The notes: generated from the sequence alone by a model not told the origin. A DNA stretch of 64,000 bases from JANXLS01 sp038227045 (GCA_038227045.1 JBBRQD010000007.1:1-64000); one strand, 5' to 3'; counted from the stretch's first letter, positions 44,632 to 54,532 are shown. Numbers and translations are program-made.

Positions 44632-45456
44632 TTACTTCGAAACTTGAAACGCAATCATCGTAATATCGTCTTCGAGAGCCGGAACCCCGGCGTGCTTTTT
44701 GACGGCGTTTTCCACGATCGCCAGCAGGATCGGAATCGGTATGTTGATGTGCTGCAGTAGAAGCTCCTGCAGGCGTTCTTCGCCAAATTGCTCGTGCGCG
44801 TTTTTCTTCAGCGCCGTCTTCACCGCCGGGCTCTCCGCTTCGACCACACCGTCAGTGAATTGAAAAACCAGGTCGCCGGGCCGCAATTGCAGCGACAACT
44901 CCTCCGTCACTTTCGCAAACCGCGCGCCGGCTTTGTCGACGCCGATTGCCAGCCCGTTGGGCTTCAGCCGTATCACGGGCGGATTGCGCAGAGGATTCAC
45001 CAGATACGGCGGATTGTTTCCCGCACGCGCAAACAGAAAAGTGCGTTTGGCGATGTCCAGAATTCCGTATGCCGCCGACACAAAGGTGCCGTCCAGCAAA
45101 TCGTGGCCAAGATCGCGGTTGGCCAATGCTAAAACTTCATTCGGGCTGCCCCCATCGCGCGCGAACAGTTGCAGTGATTTCTTCGCCATACCCATGACCA
45201 TCGCCGCTTCGATGCCGTGGCCCGATACGTCGCCAATGCAGATGCCCAAGTGTGTGTCGTCGATGCGCACGAAATCGTAAAAGTCGCCCGACACATCCGC
45301 GCACGGAATGTAGCAGCAATCGAAATCGAAACCGGGAATGCGAGGCGGCCTGGGCAGCATCTGAAGCTGCCGGCGTTGTGCTTCCGGGATGCTCCGCGCA
45401 ATCGACGAATTGCGGCGAATCTCCTCGGCCACATCATGCAAACGTCCCGATTCCAA
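44632..45456 (-). CDS. SpoIIE/RsbU-type PP2C-like phosphatase
   Basis: A 274-residue protein with 'DVSGDFYDFV' (metal-binding Asp), 'GDVSGHGIEAAMVM', 'GTFVSAAYGIL' and 'FTDGVVEAESP', the ordered motifs of SpoIIE-family Ser/Thr phosphatases that control anti-sigma or anti-anti-sigma partners. Short N-terminal helix only; no sensor domain, so an upstream protein may activate it. The frame opens with a TTG at 45456 preceded by a GGGG-rich stretch; a GTG at 45432 is also possible. The partner is not in this window. Confidence 0.75.
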   Translation of the reverse strand: MESGRLHDVAEEIRRNSSIARSIPEAQRRQLQMLPRPPRIPGFDFDCCYIPCADVSGDFYDFVRIDDTHLGICIGDVSGHGIEAAMVMGMAKKSLQLFARDGGSPNEVLALANRDLGHDLLDGTFVSAAYGILDIAKRTFLFARAGNNPPYLVNPLRNPPVIRLKPNGLAIGVDKAGARFAKVTEELSLQLRPGDLVFQFTDGVVEAESPAVKTALKKNAHEQFGEERLQELLLQHINIPIPILLAIVENAVKKHAGVPALEDDITMIAFQVSK

Positions 45457-45717
45457 GGAAAACCCCCAAGGTCAAAGACATCCTTGCAATCCATGAATTC
45501 CTGTATAGCTCTGCCATAAAGATACCATAAGGTTTACTACATTATTGTTCAATCCGTCCATTGTGTAACTCATCCGCACTCACTTGTGCAATCCAAAACG
45601 AGTGATGGCTTCAGGCGCCACTAAACCATTCCCTCTCCAAGACTATTCGCGAAGATTCGCGCGATTCGCGGTTAAATTTCCGGTGCCGCCCAACCATTCG
45701 ATGTTAGAATCCCGCCC
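45457..45717. other. Intergenic gap before the GH99-like gene
   Basis: About 260 bases, divergent between the phosphatase and the hydrolase genes. Contains ATTCGCGAAGATTCGCGCGATTCGCGG near 45646, which looks like half of a dispersed repeat. No gene seen. Confidence 0.45.
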
Positions 45718-46962
45718 ATGAAACTGACCTCTGTTGCGGTCATTCTTTTGGCAGCGTGCAGCGTGCTCCAAGCGGCCGACGCTGTCGATCCCTCGTCCCT
45801 GCGCGGAAAAATTCTCTGCGGCTATCAAGGCTGGTTTCGCTGCCCAGGCGACGCGCTGAATTCGGGATGGGTCCATTGGAGCCGCGACGGCGCACGCATC
45901 GCGCCGGAAACGCTGAGTTTCGAAATGTGGCCGGACCTCGCCGATTTCCCCGAAAGCGAACGCTTCCCCGCGCCCGGATTCACGTACCCCGACGGCCACC
46001 CCGCGCAACTTTTCAGTTCCGACAACGCCGCCACCGTGCGCCGGCACTTCGAATGGATGCGCGACTACGGCATCGACGGCGTCTGGCTGCAGCATTTTCT
46101 CGTCGATTTCCCCACCGGCCCCGCGAACAAGCGCTACGCCTCGCGGCTGCGCGTCCTCGACCACGTCCGCTCGGCCGCAAAACAAACCGGCCGCGTCTGG
46201 GCGCTGACTTACGACATCTCCGGAATGCCCGCGGACCGCGTCTTCGACACACTGACGGCCGATTGGAAAAAACAAGTCGACGACGGCGTCGCGCGCGACG
46301 AACGGTACATCCACGAACGCGGCAAGCCGGTGGTCCAGATCTTTGGCTTCTACTCCAAAGACACCGGAAACAAAATCACGCCCGATCTCGCCAACCGCCT
46401 GATCGATTTCTTCAAAGCGCCGGGACCATACAATGCGTTTCTGGCCGGCAGCGGCGAATGGTACTGGCGCCGCAACGCCGATCCCCAATGGCAAGCCATC
46501 CATCGCCGCCTCGACGCTTATTCGCCGTGGAACGCCGGCAACTTTTCAACAGACGCCAGCGGCGAAAAGCACGCGACAACCAATTATTGGGCCGACGACA
46601 AGACCGAATGCGAGAAACGCTGCGTACTGTGGATTCCAGTCGTCTATCCCGGATTCAGTTGGGACAATCTGCAGAAAAAAAAGCCCGGCGAATCGACCAT
46701 CCCGCGCCGCGGCGGCACGTTACTCTGGGAGCAATTCCACACGCTCTCAAAACTCGGAGCCGACAGCGTGTTCGTCGCCATGTTCGACGAAGTGGACGAG
46801 GGCACCGCGATATTCAAAGTCACCAACACGCCCCCGGCGCAAGCCCATTTCCAAACCTACGAAGGCCTGCCCAGCGACTGGTATCTGCGTCTGGTCGGCG
46901 AAGCCACGAAACGGTTCCATGCCAAGCAGTCCATCCCGGAAGAGATTCCGATTAAACCGTAG
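45718..46962 (+). CDS. Secreted glycoside hydrolase GH71/GH99-like
   Basis: A 414-residue protein with signal peptide (1-20, ending 'LQAADA'). 'GKILCGYQGWFRCPGD', 'HFEWMRDYGIDGVWLQHF', 'GYD..' (here 'LTYDISGM') and the late 'FVAMFDEVDEGTAIFK' are hallmarks of a TIM-barrel hydrolase group near families 71 and 99, with catalytic acids near the last motif. Probably cleaves alpha-linked mannan or glucan outside the cell; substrate inferred. Stands alone with its end seven bases from the convergent VWA gene. Confidence 0.75.
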   Translation: MKLTSVAVILLAACSVLQAADAVDPSSLRGKILCGYQGWFRCPGDALNSGWVHWSRDGARIAPETLSFEMWPDLADFPESERFPAPGFTYPDGHPAQLFSSDNAATVRRHFEWMRDYGIDGVWLQHFLVDFPTGPANKRYASRLRVLDHVRSAAKQTGRVWALTYDISGMPADRVFDTLTADWKKQVDDGVARDERYIHERGKPVVQIFGFYSKDTGNKITPDLANRLIDFFKAPGPYNAFLAGSGEWYWRRNADPQWQAIHRRLDAYSPWNAGNFSTDASGEKHATTNYWADDKTECEKRCVLWIPVVYPGFSWDNLQKKKPGESTIPRRGGTLLWEQFHTLSKLGADSVFVAMFDEVDEGTAIFKVTNTPPAQAHFQTYEGLPSDWYLRLVGEATKRFHAKQSIPEEIPIKP

Positions 46963-46968
46963 CGCGCA

Positions 46969-49071
46969 TCACAGCCCCACGCGCCGATGATAAACCCACC
47001 ATTCCGCGAGCAGCACCACTGCCGCCGCAAGCGCCAGCCAGCGCCAGATTTCGCGCTTCGCCTGCACCGCCGACGGCTGCGAAACCATCGACACATCGCC
47101 GATTTTGAGCTGCCCGCGCGCGCCATTGTCCGATTCGGCGCGGTTCGACAGATTGAACGCGTACATGCGCGGCTTCTCGTCGCCGGAAATGCCCTTGACC
47201 TGATACAACCCGATTTTGTCGGTGCCTTTCACGAACGTCGTATGTTCGCGCGTGAGTTGCACGCCTTCGCTCGAACCGTCCGGCTTCACCACCGTCGCCG
47301 AACCGCTGCCCAGCCCCGCCGGAATCGCCAGCGGCTCGCCCGTGCGCTGCGCCGATGGCCGGCGGCGCGTCGAAGCCTGCGCGAGCCACGGCAGCGCGTT
47401 GCGGCAAAACAGCGGCATCGCCGGGCGCGACGGCCAGTCCGTATCGAAGATGTCGAACGCCACGCCGATCACGCGCACGCGGTCGCTCTCAAACGCCGCG
47501 ACCAGAGGGCGCATCACATACTTTTTCTTTGGCGTCCCGTCCAGATTCAACTCCGGCTTGCCGCCCGAATTTTCGACCTCTTGAATCGGGCCTTCGACAA
47601 TGACTTTCGCGGATTTCGGCACCGCCCAGGACTCCGCCGTCTTGATCGTCACGTTACCAAACGTCACGTAACGCATCAGCGGATGGCCGCTGTCCCAATC
47701 GTTGATGCGCGGCCATTCCAGCGGTTTCTCGTTCTTGACGAAGCCCGTCACCGGCGGCATGACCCCCAGAAAAAGCGCCCCGCCATCCGTCCACGACACC
47801 GGCGCGGCGCGGTCGAAAATGCACGCGTCGAACAACTCGACGGACTGCTGCCCCTTCTGTTCCCACTCTTTTAAGAAAACGTCCGGATCAACTTTTTTAA
47901 CCTTCAGCCCATGCATCGCGGCAAGCGCTCTTTCGAGGAAATAATTGCCTTTCGACACCAGCAGGAGATTGATGCTCTCCGAATCCTCGACAACCACGCT
48001 GGCGGTGTCGTCGTTCGGAAATTTGTCCTTCGGCGACACGATCTTCGCCGTCACCACGCCGCTGGTTCCGGCAGGCAGCTTGAAGACCTCTTCCGAACGC
48101 GCGTCTTCGATCGCGCCTTCTTTTGCGGGATCGGACGTGGCCGTTTCGACGCGCGACGGCCGCCCTTTCAACTGAATGACCTTCGGCGGAAATTGCACGC
48201 CCTCCGTTGCGATGCTCAACACGACTTCGCGCGGCACCGGCGCGAAATTCTCGACCGTCGCGAAGATCACCGTCTCGACTTCCTCGCCTTGACCGCCTTT
48301 CTTTTTCACCGTCCGCGTCCGCGCGTTCAACTGCGTGATGCCGACATTGTCCGACACGCCGCCATAAGCGATAAAGCGAAAATTCTTCAGCCGCTCCGGG
48401 ATCGTCTGGACCTTCGTGTCCTCCAAATTACCCTTCGCCGCCTCGGCCCGTTCCTTGTCCAGAGTAACATCGTCGAAACAGCCATCGGAAAGCACCAGCA
48501 CCTCCGCGTTGTCCTTGCCTTGAATCATGGACAGAGCGGTTTCAAACGCTTCCTCCCCGCGCGTCTCCAGATCGCGGCATTCCAGCGTGTCGAGAAGCTG
48601 TTTAAGCAGCGAGCGGTCGGAGGTGAATTTGCTGAGCTGCCGCACTTCGCGGTCGAACGAAATCAACGCCATTTCGTCGCCCTGGCGCAGATCGTCGGCT
48701 TTGATCTTGGCGTCGTGGATGGCTGCTTCAAGCCGCGACTGCTTGCCGTCGCTCCCCGCATCGCGGGTGCTCATGCTTGCGGACGTATCGATCAGCAGCA
48801 CGGTCTTCTTACCGGGCAAGCCGCCGATGTTCATATACGGCCGGGCCAGTGAAAAACCGATCAAGCCGACGAGCAGAATCTGAAGCAGCAACAATAGCGA
48901 ATATTTCAGGCGTTGAAACGGCGCATTGACCTGCATGTCCTCAATGACTTTCTTCCACAATAGCGTTGAGGGAACCGTGCGCTCCTCGCGTTTCAATTTA
49001 AGAAAATAAAGTGCGACGACGGGAACGATGGCAGTGAGACCCAGAAGGCCGAGGGGATCGAGGAGATTCAA
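46969..49071 (-). CDS. BatA-like membrane protein with VWA domain
   Basis: A 700-residue protein. N-terminal helix and 'PSTLLWKKVIEDMQVNAPFQRLKYSLLLLLQI' are the Bat-family (BatA) anchor. A von Willebrand A domain starts near residue 88 with MIDAS 'DTSASM'. The following about 450 residues are beta-rich, and a last membrane helix ends the chain (about 680-695). Homologues are linked to stress or envelope functions in many phyla. The next gene upstream is a Ser/Thr kinase with 25 bases between. Confidence 0.75.
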   Translation of the reverse strand: MNLLDPLGLLGLTAIVPVVALYFLKLKREERTVPSTLLWKKVIEDMQVNAPFQRLKYSLLLLLQILLVGLIGFSLARPYMNIGGLPGKKTVLLIDTSASMSTRDAGSDGKQSRLEAAIHDAKIKADDLRQGDEMALISFDREVRQLSKFTSDRSLLKQLLDTLECRDLETRGEEAFETALSMIQGKDNAEVLVLSDGCFDDVTLDKERAEAAKGNLEDTKVQTIPERLKNFRFIAYGGVSDNVGITQLNARTRTVKKKGGQGEEVETVIFATVENFAPVPREVVLSIATEGVQFPPKVIQLKGRPSRVETATSDPAKEGAIEDARSEEVFKLPAGTSGVVTAKIVSPKDKFPNDDTASVVVEDSESINLLLVSKGNYFLERALAAMHGLKVKKVDPDVFLKEWEQKGQQSVELFDACIFDRAAPVSWTDGGALFLGVMPPVTGFVKNEKPLEWPRINDWDSGHPLMRYVTFGNVTIKTAESWAVPKSAKVIVEGPIQEVENSGGKPELNLDGTPKKKYVMRPLVAAFESDRVRVIGVAFDIFDTDWPSRPAMPLFCRNALPWLAQASTRRRPSAQRTGEPLAIPAGLGSGSATVVKPDGSSEGVQLTREHTTFVKGTDKIGLYQVKGISGDEKPRMYAFNLSNRAESDNGARGQLKIGDVSMVSQPSAVQAKREIWRWLALAAAVVLLAEWWVYHRRVGL

Positions 49072-49096
49072 CGCGGGTGCCTTTTCATGTGTTGCG

Positions 49097-52000
49097 CTAT
49101 TTCAACAAATCTTCAGCCAGCTTTACCGTGGCATCGTCGCCCGCTTCCCTGCTGATCTTCATCGCGCGTTGAAACAGCGTGCGCGCTTCGGGCGTCATAT
49201 TCTGTTTCTTCTCTTTGATCATGCAGGCCGCTTGATTGAAGATGCACAAGCCTTGCGCTTTCTTTTCGCCGATCTCCTCGTAAATGAGCGCCGCGCTCTT
49301 AAACACGTCGGCCGCGCGCAACGAACTGCCCAGCATCATCTTTTCTTTCGAAATGCAGGTCGCCTGGCGGCTTAAATTGTCGGCGTGCGCGCGTTTGCTT
49401 CCGGCGTCGCCAAATAACGTCGCGGCTCTGCCGTATAGTTGCGCGGCCTGGCGCAAGTCACCTGCGGGATTCAACGCCGGATCCACGCACGCCGCGTGTT
49501 TCGACATGGCGTCAGCCTGGTTTTTCTTGTCGCCCAATCCAGCGTAAATCAGCGTCGCGCTTCCGTACAATCCGGCCGCCTGAGACCAATCGCCATCCTT
49601 GTTGTTGTCTTTTCTCAGGCAATCCGCCGTTTCCATATTCGCGCGCGCCAAGTCGTCCTTTTCATCGATCTCCGTAAAAATCGCCGCCGCATTCTTGAAC
49701 GCGTCCGCCGCTTTGTTCCAGTCACCACGCGGAAACTTTTTGTCCGTGCGCAAATCCGGGCGCAATCCGCGGCCCTGCGTCATATAGATGAGTCCTTGTG
49801 CGAGTCTACTCTTCCGGAAGCCCTCGGTGCAACGCTTGAATCCATCGTTTACAGCGGCGATCTCAGCCGGGTCTTGAGCCCATTTCTTCGCATTGTCAAA
49901 AACCAATTTTGCGGCTTCGTAATTTTCTTTCTTCACCGATTCGTTGCCCTTTTCGAGCTCGATCTTGAACACCCGCTGGCGTTCCTTCTGGTCCTTTGCC
50001 TCTTTGAGCAGCGCTTCGATCGTGAGGCGATTGGGGTGCGCCTGGCTGCCGATGGCCTTCAGCGGATCCTCGAGCGCCATCGTCACACCGTCCCAATTGC
50101 GGGTGCGCTTGTATTCCTGAGCGGCGATCAGCGCAGCCGGCAACGCGTCCAGAACCATGGCATCTTTGTGCTTCTGGCGTTCCCGTTCGTCTCTGGCATC
50201 CTTCAGCAGCGTTTCAGCGGCGGCGCGGTCCGCGTGCGGCAGAGTGCCGAGCGATTTGAACCCATCGTCCAGGATTTGAATGACCTTCTCCCAATTCTGA
50301 TCTTTCTTGTAATTCTGCGCCGTTTTGTAGCTCCCGCCGAACCCGTCACGCGAAATCCGCTGAGTGTCCTTAGCCTGATTCAACAGGAGTTCGGCCGCCG
50401 TCCGGTTTTCGTGCGGTTGCGCGCCCAGCGCCTTGAATGCATCCTCCAGCGTCTGAATCGTTTTGTCCCAATTTAAGTCGCGCCTGGCATTCTGTGCCGT
50501 AATAAACGACGAGGAAAACGCCTCCAACGCGCGCGTCCGCTCCTCTCTGGCTTCCTTCAAAAATGCGTCTGCGGCGATCCGGCTCGGCAATGGCAATGGC
50601 AAAGGCCCGACATTCTTGACGGCGTCTTCGACAGTCTGAATCGCTTTGTCCCAATTCTTTTCGTGCTTGAATTCAAGCCCGGCCGTCAGGGCCGACTGCA
50701 CCGATTCGCGGACGGTCTCGCGCCGCCTGTTATCCGCCGAGTGCTGGCCCTTGCTCCAGTCCTGGATCATCCGCAATTCTTCTTGATACGCAGTCTGGCG
50801 CATATCGTCTTCCGTTCGCTGCCGCGTCGCTTCCTTCTCCGTCAAGGCGCGCTCCCGTTGCAGTTGCGCCTCGCGCTCGTCCTGGTCCATCTTCTGCCAC
50901 AGAAAATATCCGCCGACCCCGCCGGCGCCCAAAACAATCACGAGAATTCCGGCAACGATCGGCCCCCATCCCGCCCTTTTTTCAAAATGAGGCGGTGTGG
51001 TCTCGAAGGCGTTCTCGGCCATGGTTGTCGGCCGCTTTGCCTGATTCTCTGTCACCCCTGTTCGCGGCTTGGCCGTTCCGGCCAGAGGCGGCGTGGAGTA
51101 CACCATCGTGTTCAACGCCCCGTCCGGCGATTCCAACGCATCGCGGCACTCGCGCAACGCGTTCAATATTGCGTGCGCGTCGGGATAGCGATCCTCCGCT
51201 CTCTTGGCAAGGCAATGGTCCAGCAGTGCCGCCGTTCCAGCCGACACGTCCGGGCGGGCAACCAGAATCGGCGCATGCGGCTCGTTGACCGTGAAGTTCA
51301 ACGTCTGCATCAGCGACGACCCCTTGAACGGCGAGTCGCCGGCCAGCAGCGCATAAAGCGTCGCGCCGAGACTAAACACATCCGCGGGCTTGCTGGCATG
51401 TTTAGCGTCGCTCGCCTGCTCGGGCGACATGAATCCCGGAGTGCCCATGCACACGTTCGCGGCGGTCATCGATTGGTCGCCCGTTTCGTTGCGCGCCAAT
51501 CCGAGGTCCGCGAGTTTCGCCGCGGTGAAATCGAACGCCGCCGCATCGGGCGCGGCGGAAGTTCCGGGATTGTCCGCGGCATGCGCCACGGTCGGCGGAA
51601 TGGCCGCGCCGGAACCCACGCCCGCGCGCGGAATCATAATATTGTCGGGCTTGATATCGCGGTGAATGACTCCATGCGCGTGCGCAACGGCAAGGCCTTC
51701 CGCAGCGCCGATGCACACCGTGAGCGCCGTTTTCTCAGGCAGCCCTTTCGCGCCCGATAGAATGACACCGCGCAAATACTCGCCCGCCGATTTTCCGCTG
51801 ACAAACTCCATCACCAGAAAGAACAGCCCGTTTTCTTCGTTGACGTCGATGACGCCGACCAGATGCGGCGAGCGTACTTTGGCGGCGATCTGCGCCTCGC
51901 GGATGAACCGCTGCACCAGTCCGGGCTGCTGTTCGGCGAGATGGAACGGCAGCACTTTGACCGCAACTTCCTGATGCAGACGCGGGTGCAGGCCGTAGTA

Positions 52001-52366
52001 CACCGCGCCCATGCCGCCCTGTCCGAGTTTGGCCAAAAGATGAATGCCGCCCAGCACCGGAACCGCGCGGCCATTCACCTCAACTCTTGACGCGCTCAAA
52101 ATTAATTTGTCATCGAGCAGATTCTGCGTCTTGACCGATGACTCCGTGATGTCTTTCAACCCACCCGTACCTATCGCGCCACTAAAGGCGGACGTCGTGC
52201 TGCGCCCGCCGCTGCTGCCCGGCGCCGTCCCCGGCTGCTGCACCGTCAATTCACCGCCAGGCGATGGCGTCAGCACGGCGGCGTCCACCGTGGTGCGCGC
52301 GTCTTCCGGGCTGGGCTGGTTCGAATCTGCCACGTGTCGATAATCTCCGTCGTTTCCGACCTTCAT
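49097..52366 (-). CDS. Serine/threonine kinase with C-terminal repeats
   Basis: A 1089-residue protein. Kinase domain (about 107-415): 'LGQGGMGAVYYG' P-loop, K137 in 'EVAVKVLP', 'HRDIKPDN' (about 234), 'DLGLAR' for DFG (about 287), 'MGTPGFMSPEQA' activation segment. Odd: about 32 extra residues (Ala/Pro/Gly) lie between the catalytic loop and DLG. One membrane helix at about 463-485. Outside: coiled helical repeats (about 500-850, units around 'NWDKTIQTLEDAFKALG') and a second set (about 885-1085) with 'A..Y..AA..F' TPR-like units ending 'LAEDLLK'. Likely senses an envelope signal through the repeats. Confidence 0.85.
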   Translation of the reverse strand: MKVGNDGDYRHVADSNQPSPEDARTTVDAAVLTPSPGGELTVQQPGTAPGSSGGRSTTSAFSGAIGTGGLKDITESSVKTQNLLDDKLILSASRVEVNGRAVPVLGGIHLLAKLGQGGMGAVYYGLHPRLHQEVAVKVLPFHLAEQQPGLVQRFIREAQIAAKVRSPHLVGVIDVNEENGLFFLVMEFVSGKSAGEYLRGVILSGAKGLPEKTALTVCIGAAEGLAVAHAHGVIHRDIKPDNIMIPRAGVGSGAAIPPTVAHAADNPGTSAAPDAAAFDFTAAKLADLGLARNETGDQSMTAANVCMGTPGFMSPEQASDAKHASKPADVFSLGATLYALLAGDSPFKGSSLMQTLNFTVNEPHAPILVARPDVSAGTAALLDHCLAKRAEDRYPDAHAILNALRECRDALESPDGALNTMVYSTPPLAGTAKPRTGVTENQAKRPTTMAENAFETTPPHFEKRAGWGPIVAGILVIVLGAGGVGGYFLWQKMDQDEREAQLQRERALTEKEATRQRTEDDMRQTAYQEELRMIQDWSKGQHSADNRRRETVRESVQSALTAGLEFKHEKNWDKAIQTVEDAVKNVGPLPLPLPSRIAADAFLKEAREERTRALEAFSSSFITAQNARRDLNWDKTIQTLEDAFKALGAQPHENRTAAELLLNQAKDTQRISRDGFGGSYKTAQNYKKDQNWEKVIQILDDGFKSLGTLPHADRAAAETLLKDARDERERQKHKDAMVLDALPAALIAAQEYKRTRNWDGVTMALEDPLKAIGSQAHPNRLTIEALLKEAKDQKERQRVFKIELEKGNESVKKENYEAAKLVFDNAKKWAQDPAEIAAVNDGFKRCTEGFRKSRLAQGLIYMTQGRGLRPDLRTDKKFPRGDWNKAADAFKNAAAIFTEIDEKDDLARANMETADCLRKDNNKDGDWSQAAGLYGSATLIYAGLGDKKNQADAMSKHAACVDPALNPAGDLRQAAQLYGRAATLFGDAGSKRAHADNLSRQATCISKEKMMLGSSLRAADVFKSAALIYEEIGEKKAQGLCIFNQAACMIKEKKQNMTPEARTLFQRAMKISREAGDDATVKLAEDLLK

Positions 52367-52425
52367 GACGACGCACTCATTATATTATGACGCTTCGCCC
52401 CGATTTTCATTTAATTTTTCTGACA

Positions 52426-53391
52426 CTAGGCGTTTTGAGCCGTTCCTTTGACGCTCTTGATCTCATACCGCATAAAATCTTTCGCCGCCAGCACCCGCCC
52501 GTCCGCAAATTCGCGTTCCGCTTCGGCCACGAGATCCGCGACCGTTATCAAGCCTTCGCCGCGCTGTTCGTACCGGGGGCTGAAATGCGTCATGATCAAT
52601 TGCTTCGCCGACGCACGCGCCGCGAAGCGCGCCGCGTCCGCCGCGGTCGAATGCGCGTTTTGTTTCGCCAGTTCCGCGTCGGCGTTCGCGTAGGTCGCCT
52701 CGTGAATCGCCACGTCCGCGCCTTCCGCGAACGGCAGCAGGGCCGACGCGTCCTTCGTATCGCTGACTACAACCAGTTTTCGTCCGGTTCGCGGCGGATC
52801 GACCAGCGCTACGCCATCCACGACACGGCCGTCGTCAAGCGTCACGGTTTCGCCGCGCTTCAACTGCGAATAGACCGGCCCCGGCGGAATCCCCAGCGCC
52901 TGAGCCTCTTCGATTTTGAAGCGCCCCGCCCGATCCTTCTCCGCAATCACAAACGCCAGAGTCGGCCCCGCATGCAGCACGCGCGCCGCGAAAACGCGGT
53001 ATTCGTCGTCTTCCAGAAACTGCCCGTCGTCACCGATTTCGTGAATCTCAAACGGATAGGGCACGCGCGTTCCGGTCGTGCGCCGGATCGAATTGACGTA
53101 ATCCGCCAGCCCCGGAGGACCATAGAGATCGACGGCCTCCGTGCCGCCGTTCAAGCCGCGCGAGGCCAGCAGGCCAACCAGACCGAAGCAATGATCGCCA
53201 TGCAAATGCGAAATGAATACGCGCCGCAGCGCAGCCAGCGACAGATCGGTTTTCTGAAGCTGGTGCTGCGTGCCCTCGCCGCAATCAAACAGCCACCATT
53301 CGCGCCGTTGATCGAATTGAAGAGCTATGCCCGACACATTGCGTCGCAGCGTCGGAGCGCCCGCCGCGGTGCCGAGGAAAGTAAGCTTCAT
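52426..53391 (-). CDS. rnz: Ribonuclease Z
   Basis: A 321-residue metallo-beta-lactamase fold enzyme that trims tRNA 3' ends. 'FLGTAAGAPTLRRN', then the metal-binding 'SHLHGDHCFGL', and late 'THFSPRY' are in family order. A further metal-ligand Asp is in 'VSDTKDAS'. Normal length for the RNase Z short form. Cytoplasmic, housekeeping. Confidence 0.9.
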   Translation of the reverse strand: MKLTFLGTAAGAPTLRRNVSGIALQFDQRREWWLFDCGEGTQHQLQKTDLSLAALRRVFISHLHGDHCFGLVGLLASRGLNGGTEAVDLYGPPGLADYVNSIRRTTGTRVPYPFEIHEIGDDGQFLEDDEYRVFAARVLHAGPTLAFVIAEKDRAGRFKIEEAQALGIPPGPVYSQLKRGETVTLDDGRVVDGVALVDPPRTGRKLVVVSDTKDASALLPFAEGADVAIHEATYANADAELAKQNAHSTAADAARFAARASAKQLIMTHFSPRYEQRGEGLITVADLVAEAEREFADGRVLAAKDFMRYEIKSVKGTAQNA

Positions 53392-53424
53392 ATAGTTTTG
53401 TTAACCGAAAGTGTGCGACCGTGT

Positions 53425-53522
53425 CAAGACAAGGAGACATGGAGACTAGGTGATAAGGAGAAACAGCTTTTGCAATCGCACACAATATTTGTTGCTCCTT
53501 GTCACCCGGTCTCCTTGTCTGC
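53425..53522. repeat. Inverted array of CAAGGAGACATGGAGAC-type words
   Basis: ACAAGGAGACATGGAGACTAGG...AAGGAG in the left half pairs with CTCCTTGTCACCCGGTCTCCTTGTCT in the right. Sits between rnz and the Nfu gene. Confidence 0.6.
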
Positions 53523-53527
53523 TGTTG

Positions 53528-54109
53528 TCAAACCGCCTCGACCGAAACGATCTCCGGAAACGTTTGTTTGAGCCGGTTTTCGATGCCCAGCTTGAGCGTG
53601 ATGGTCGAACTGGGGCAACTGTGACACGCGCCGCGCAGTTTCATTTTGACGATGTTGTTTTCGTATGATACCAGCGTGATGTCGCCGCCGTCCATGGCCA
53701 CGGCGGGGCGAATTTCCTCTTCGAGGATTTGCATGATGCGCAGCTCCGTCTCGGAGAATTTCTTCGTGGCAGCCGAACTTCCAGAATCGTTTTCCGAGCC
53801 GGCGTTGGCGCGAATGGCAGGCTCGCCGCGCTGAATGAACTGCTCAATCGTCTGTTCGATCAACGGCCGCATCGCCCACCAGCTATTTCCGGGCAGCACG
53901 GTGACAGTGACGAAATTCGACCCGATGAAAACACCGTTGACGCCAGGAATAAAAAAAATGTCCGTGGCGAGCGGCGACAGTTCCGCAATCTGCCGATTCG
54001 GAAAATCCCGCCCCGCACCGTTTAGCAGCGTGCGGTTGACGTTGAACTTATTGCTCAACGGATTGGGCGTATCTTCGGCGTAAATTTTGAATGGCTCTGG
54101 GAATGACAT
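53528..54109 (-). CDS. Nfu-type iron-sulfur scaffold protein
   Basis: A 193-residue protein. N-terminal Nfu domain ('YAEDTPNPLSNKFNVN', 'SPLATDIFFIPGVNGVFIGSNFVTVT'), a linker about 92-112, and a C-terminal NifU domain with the cluster-binding CxxC 'CHSCPSS' (about 162-168). Nfu proteins carry 4Fe-4S clusters to target enzymes, such as radical SAM proteins. Cytoplasmic. Confidence 0.85.
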   Translation of the reverse strand: MSFPEPFKIYAEDTPNPLSNKFNVNRTLLNGAGRDFPNRQIAELSPLATDIFFIPGVNGVFIGSNFVTVTVLPGNSWWAMRPLIEQTIEQFIQRGEPAIRANAGSENDSGSSAATKKFSETELRIMQILEEEIRPAVAMDGGDITLVSYENNIVKMKLRGACHSCPSSTITLKLGIENRLKQTFPEIVSVEAV

Positions 54110-54181
54110 GATGCGTGCGGCTCCTTTAAATTTCAGTGCGGAGCATCATACAGGCAAGCGAAATAAATTGAAGCGGGATTG

Positions 54182-54239
54182 TTCCGAGTTCAGCCTTCAG
54201 GCTGCAAAGAAGACAGCTTGAAGGCTGAACTCCGAATCA
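54182..54239. repeat. GTTCCGAGTTCAGCC palindrome (copy 2)
   Basis: Arms TTCCGAGTTCAGCCTTCAGGCTG and CAGCTTGAAGGCTGAACTCCGAA, related to 16324-16380. Confidence 0.75.
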
Positions 54240-54297
54240 TACTACTTCCCATACCGAGCGTGCAGAACACAGCCAGACCAGTGAGTTTTCGCATCAT
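54190..54297 (-). CDS. Tiny secreted-peptide-like frame fused to a palindrome
   Basis: A 35-codon frame starting with two ATGs, eight bases after AAGGAGAG on the minus strand. The first about 20 residues (MMRKLTGLAVFCTLGMGSSM) look like a signal peptide; the rest is a translation of the palindrome and ends at its arm. It may be the remnant of an exported protein gene cut by insertion of the repeat, or chance. Confidence 0.3.
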   Translation of the reverse strand: MMRKLTGLAVFCTLGMGSSMIRSSAFKLSSLQPEG

Positions 54298-54532
54298 CTC
54301 TCTCCTTGCGAATGTGATTTTAGCACATTTCGTGAACACTTTTGATATGATTCCGAGTCGAATTCTAAAACGTCTATCGGCTCTATGATCGGCACTTCAG
54401 TTTGGTGTCGGCTCGCAGAATAAGGCGAGCGCTCAATTGGGTGCTTATGTACATTCCAAAAAAACTGCGCGCCTTGTGCCGAAATAGTCGCGCAGGGCGG
54501 GAAGATTTGCGGCGAGTGGGGGAACTAGAGTT

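Larger units (their letters stand above)
54110..54532. other. Intergenic region with palindrome and a tiny reading frame
   Basis: 423 bases between nfu (minus) and the sigma factor gene (plus). Holds the palindrome at 54182-54239 and, reading leftwards, the small frame 54297-54190. The remainder to 54532 shows no gene; part of it should be the sigma-factor promoter. Confidence 0.5.
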
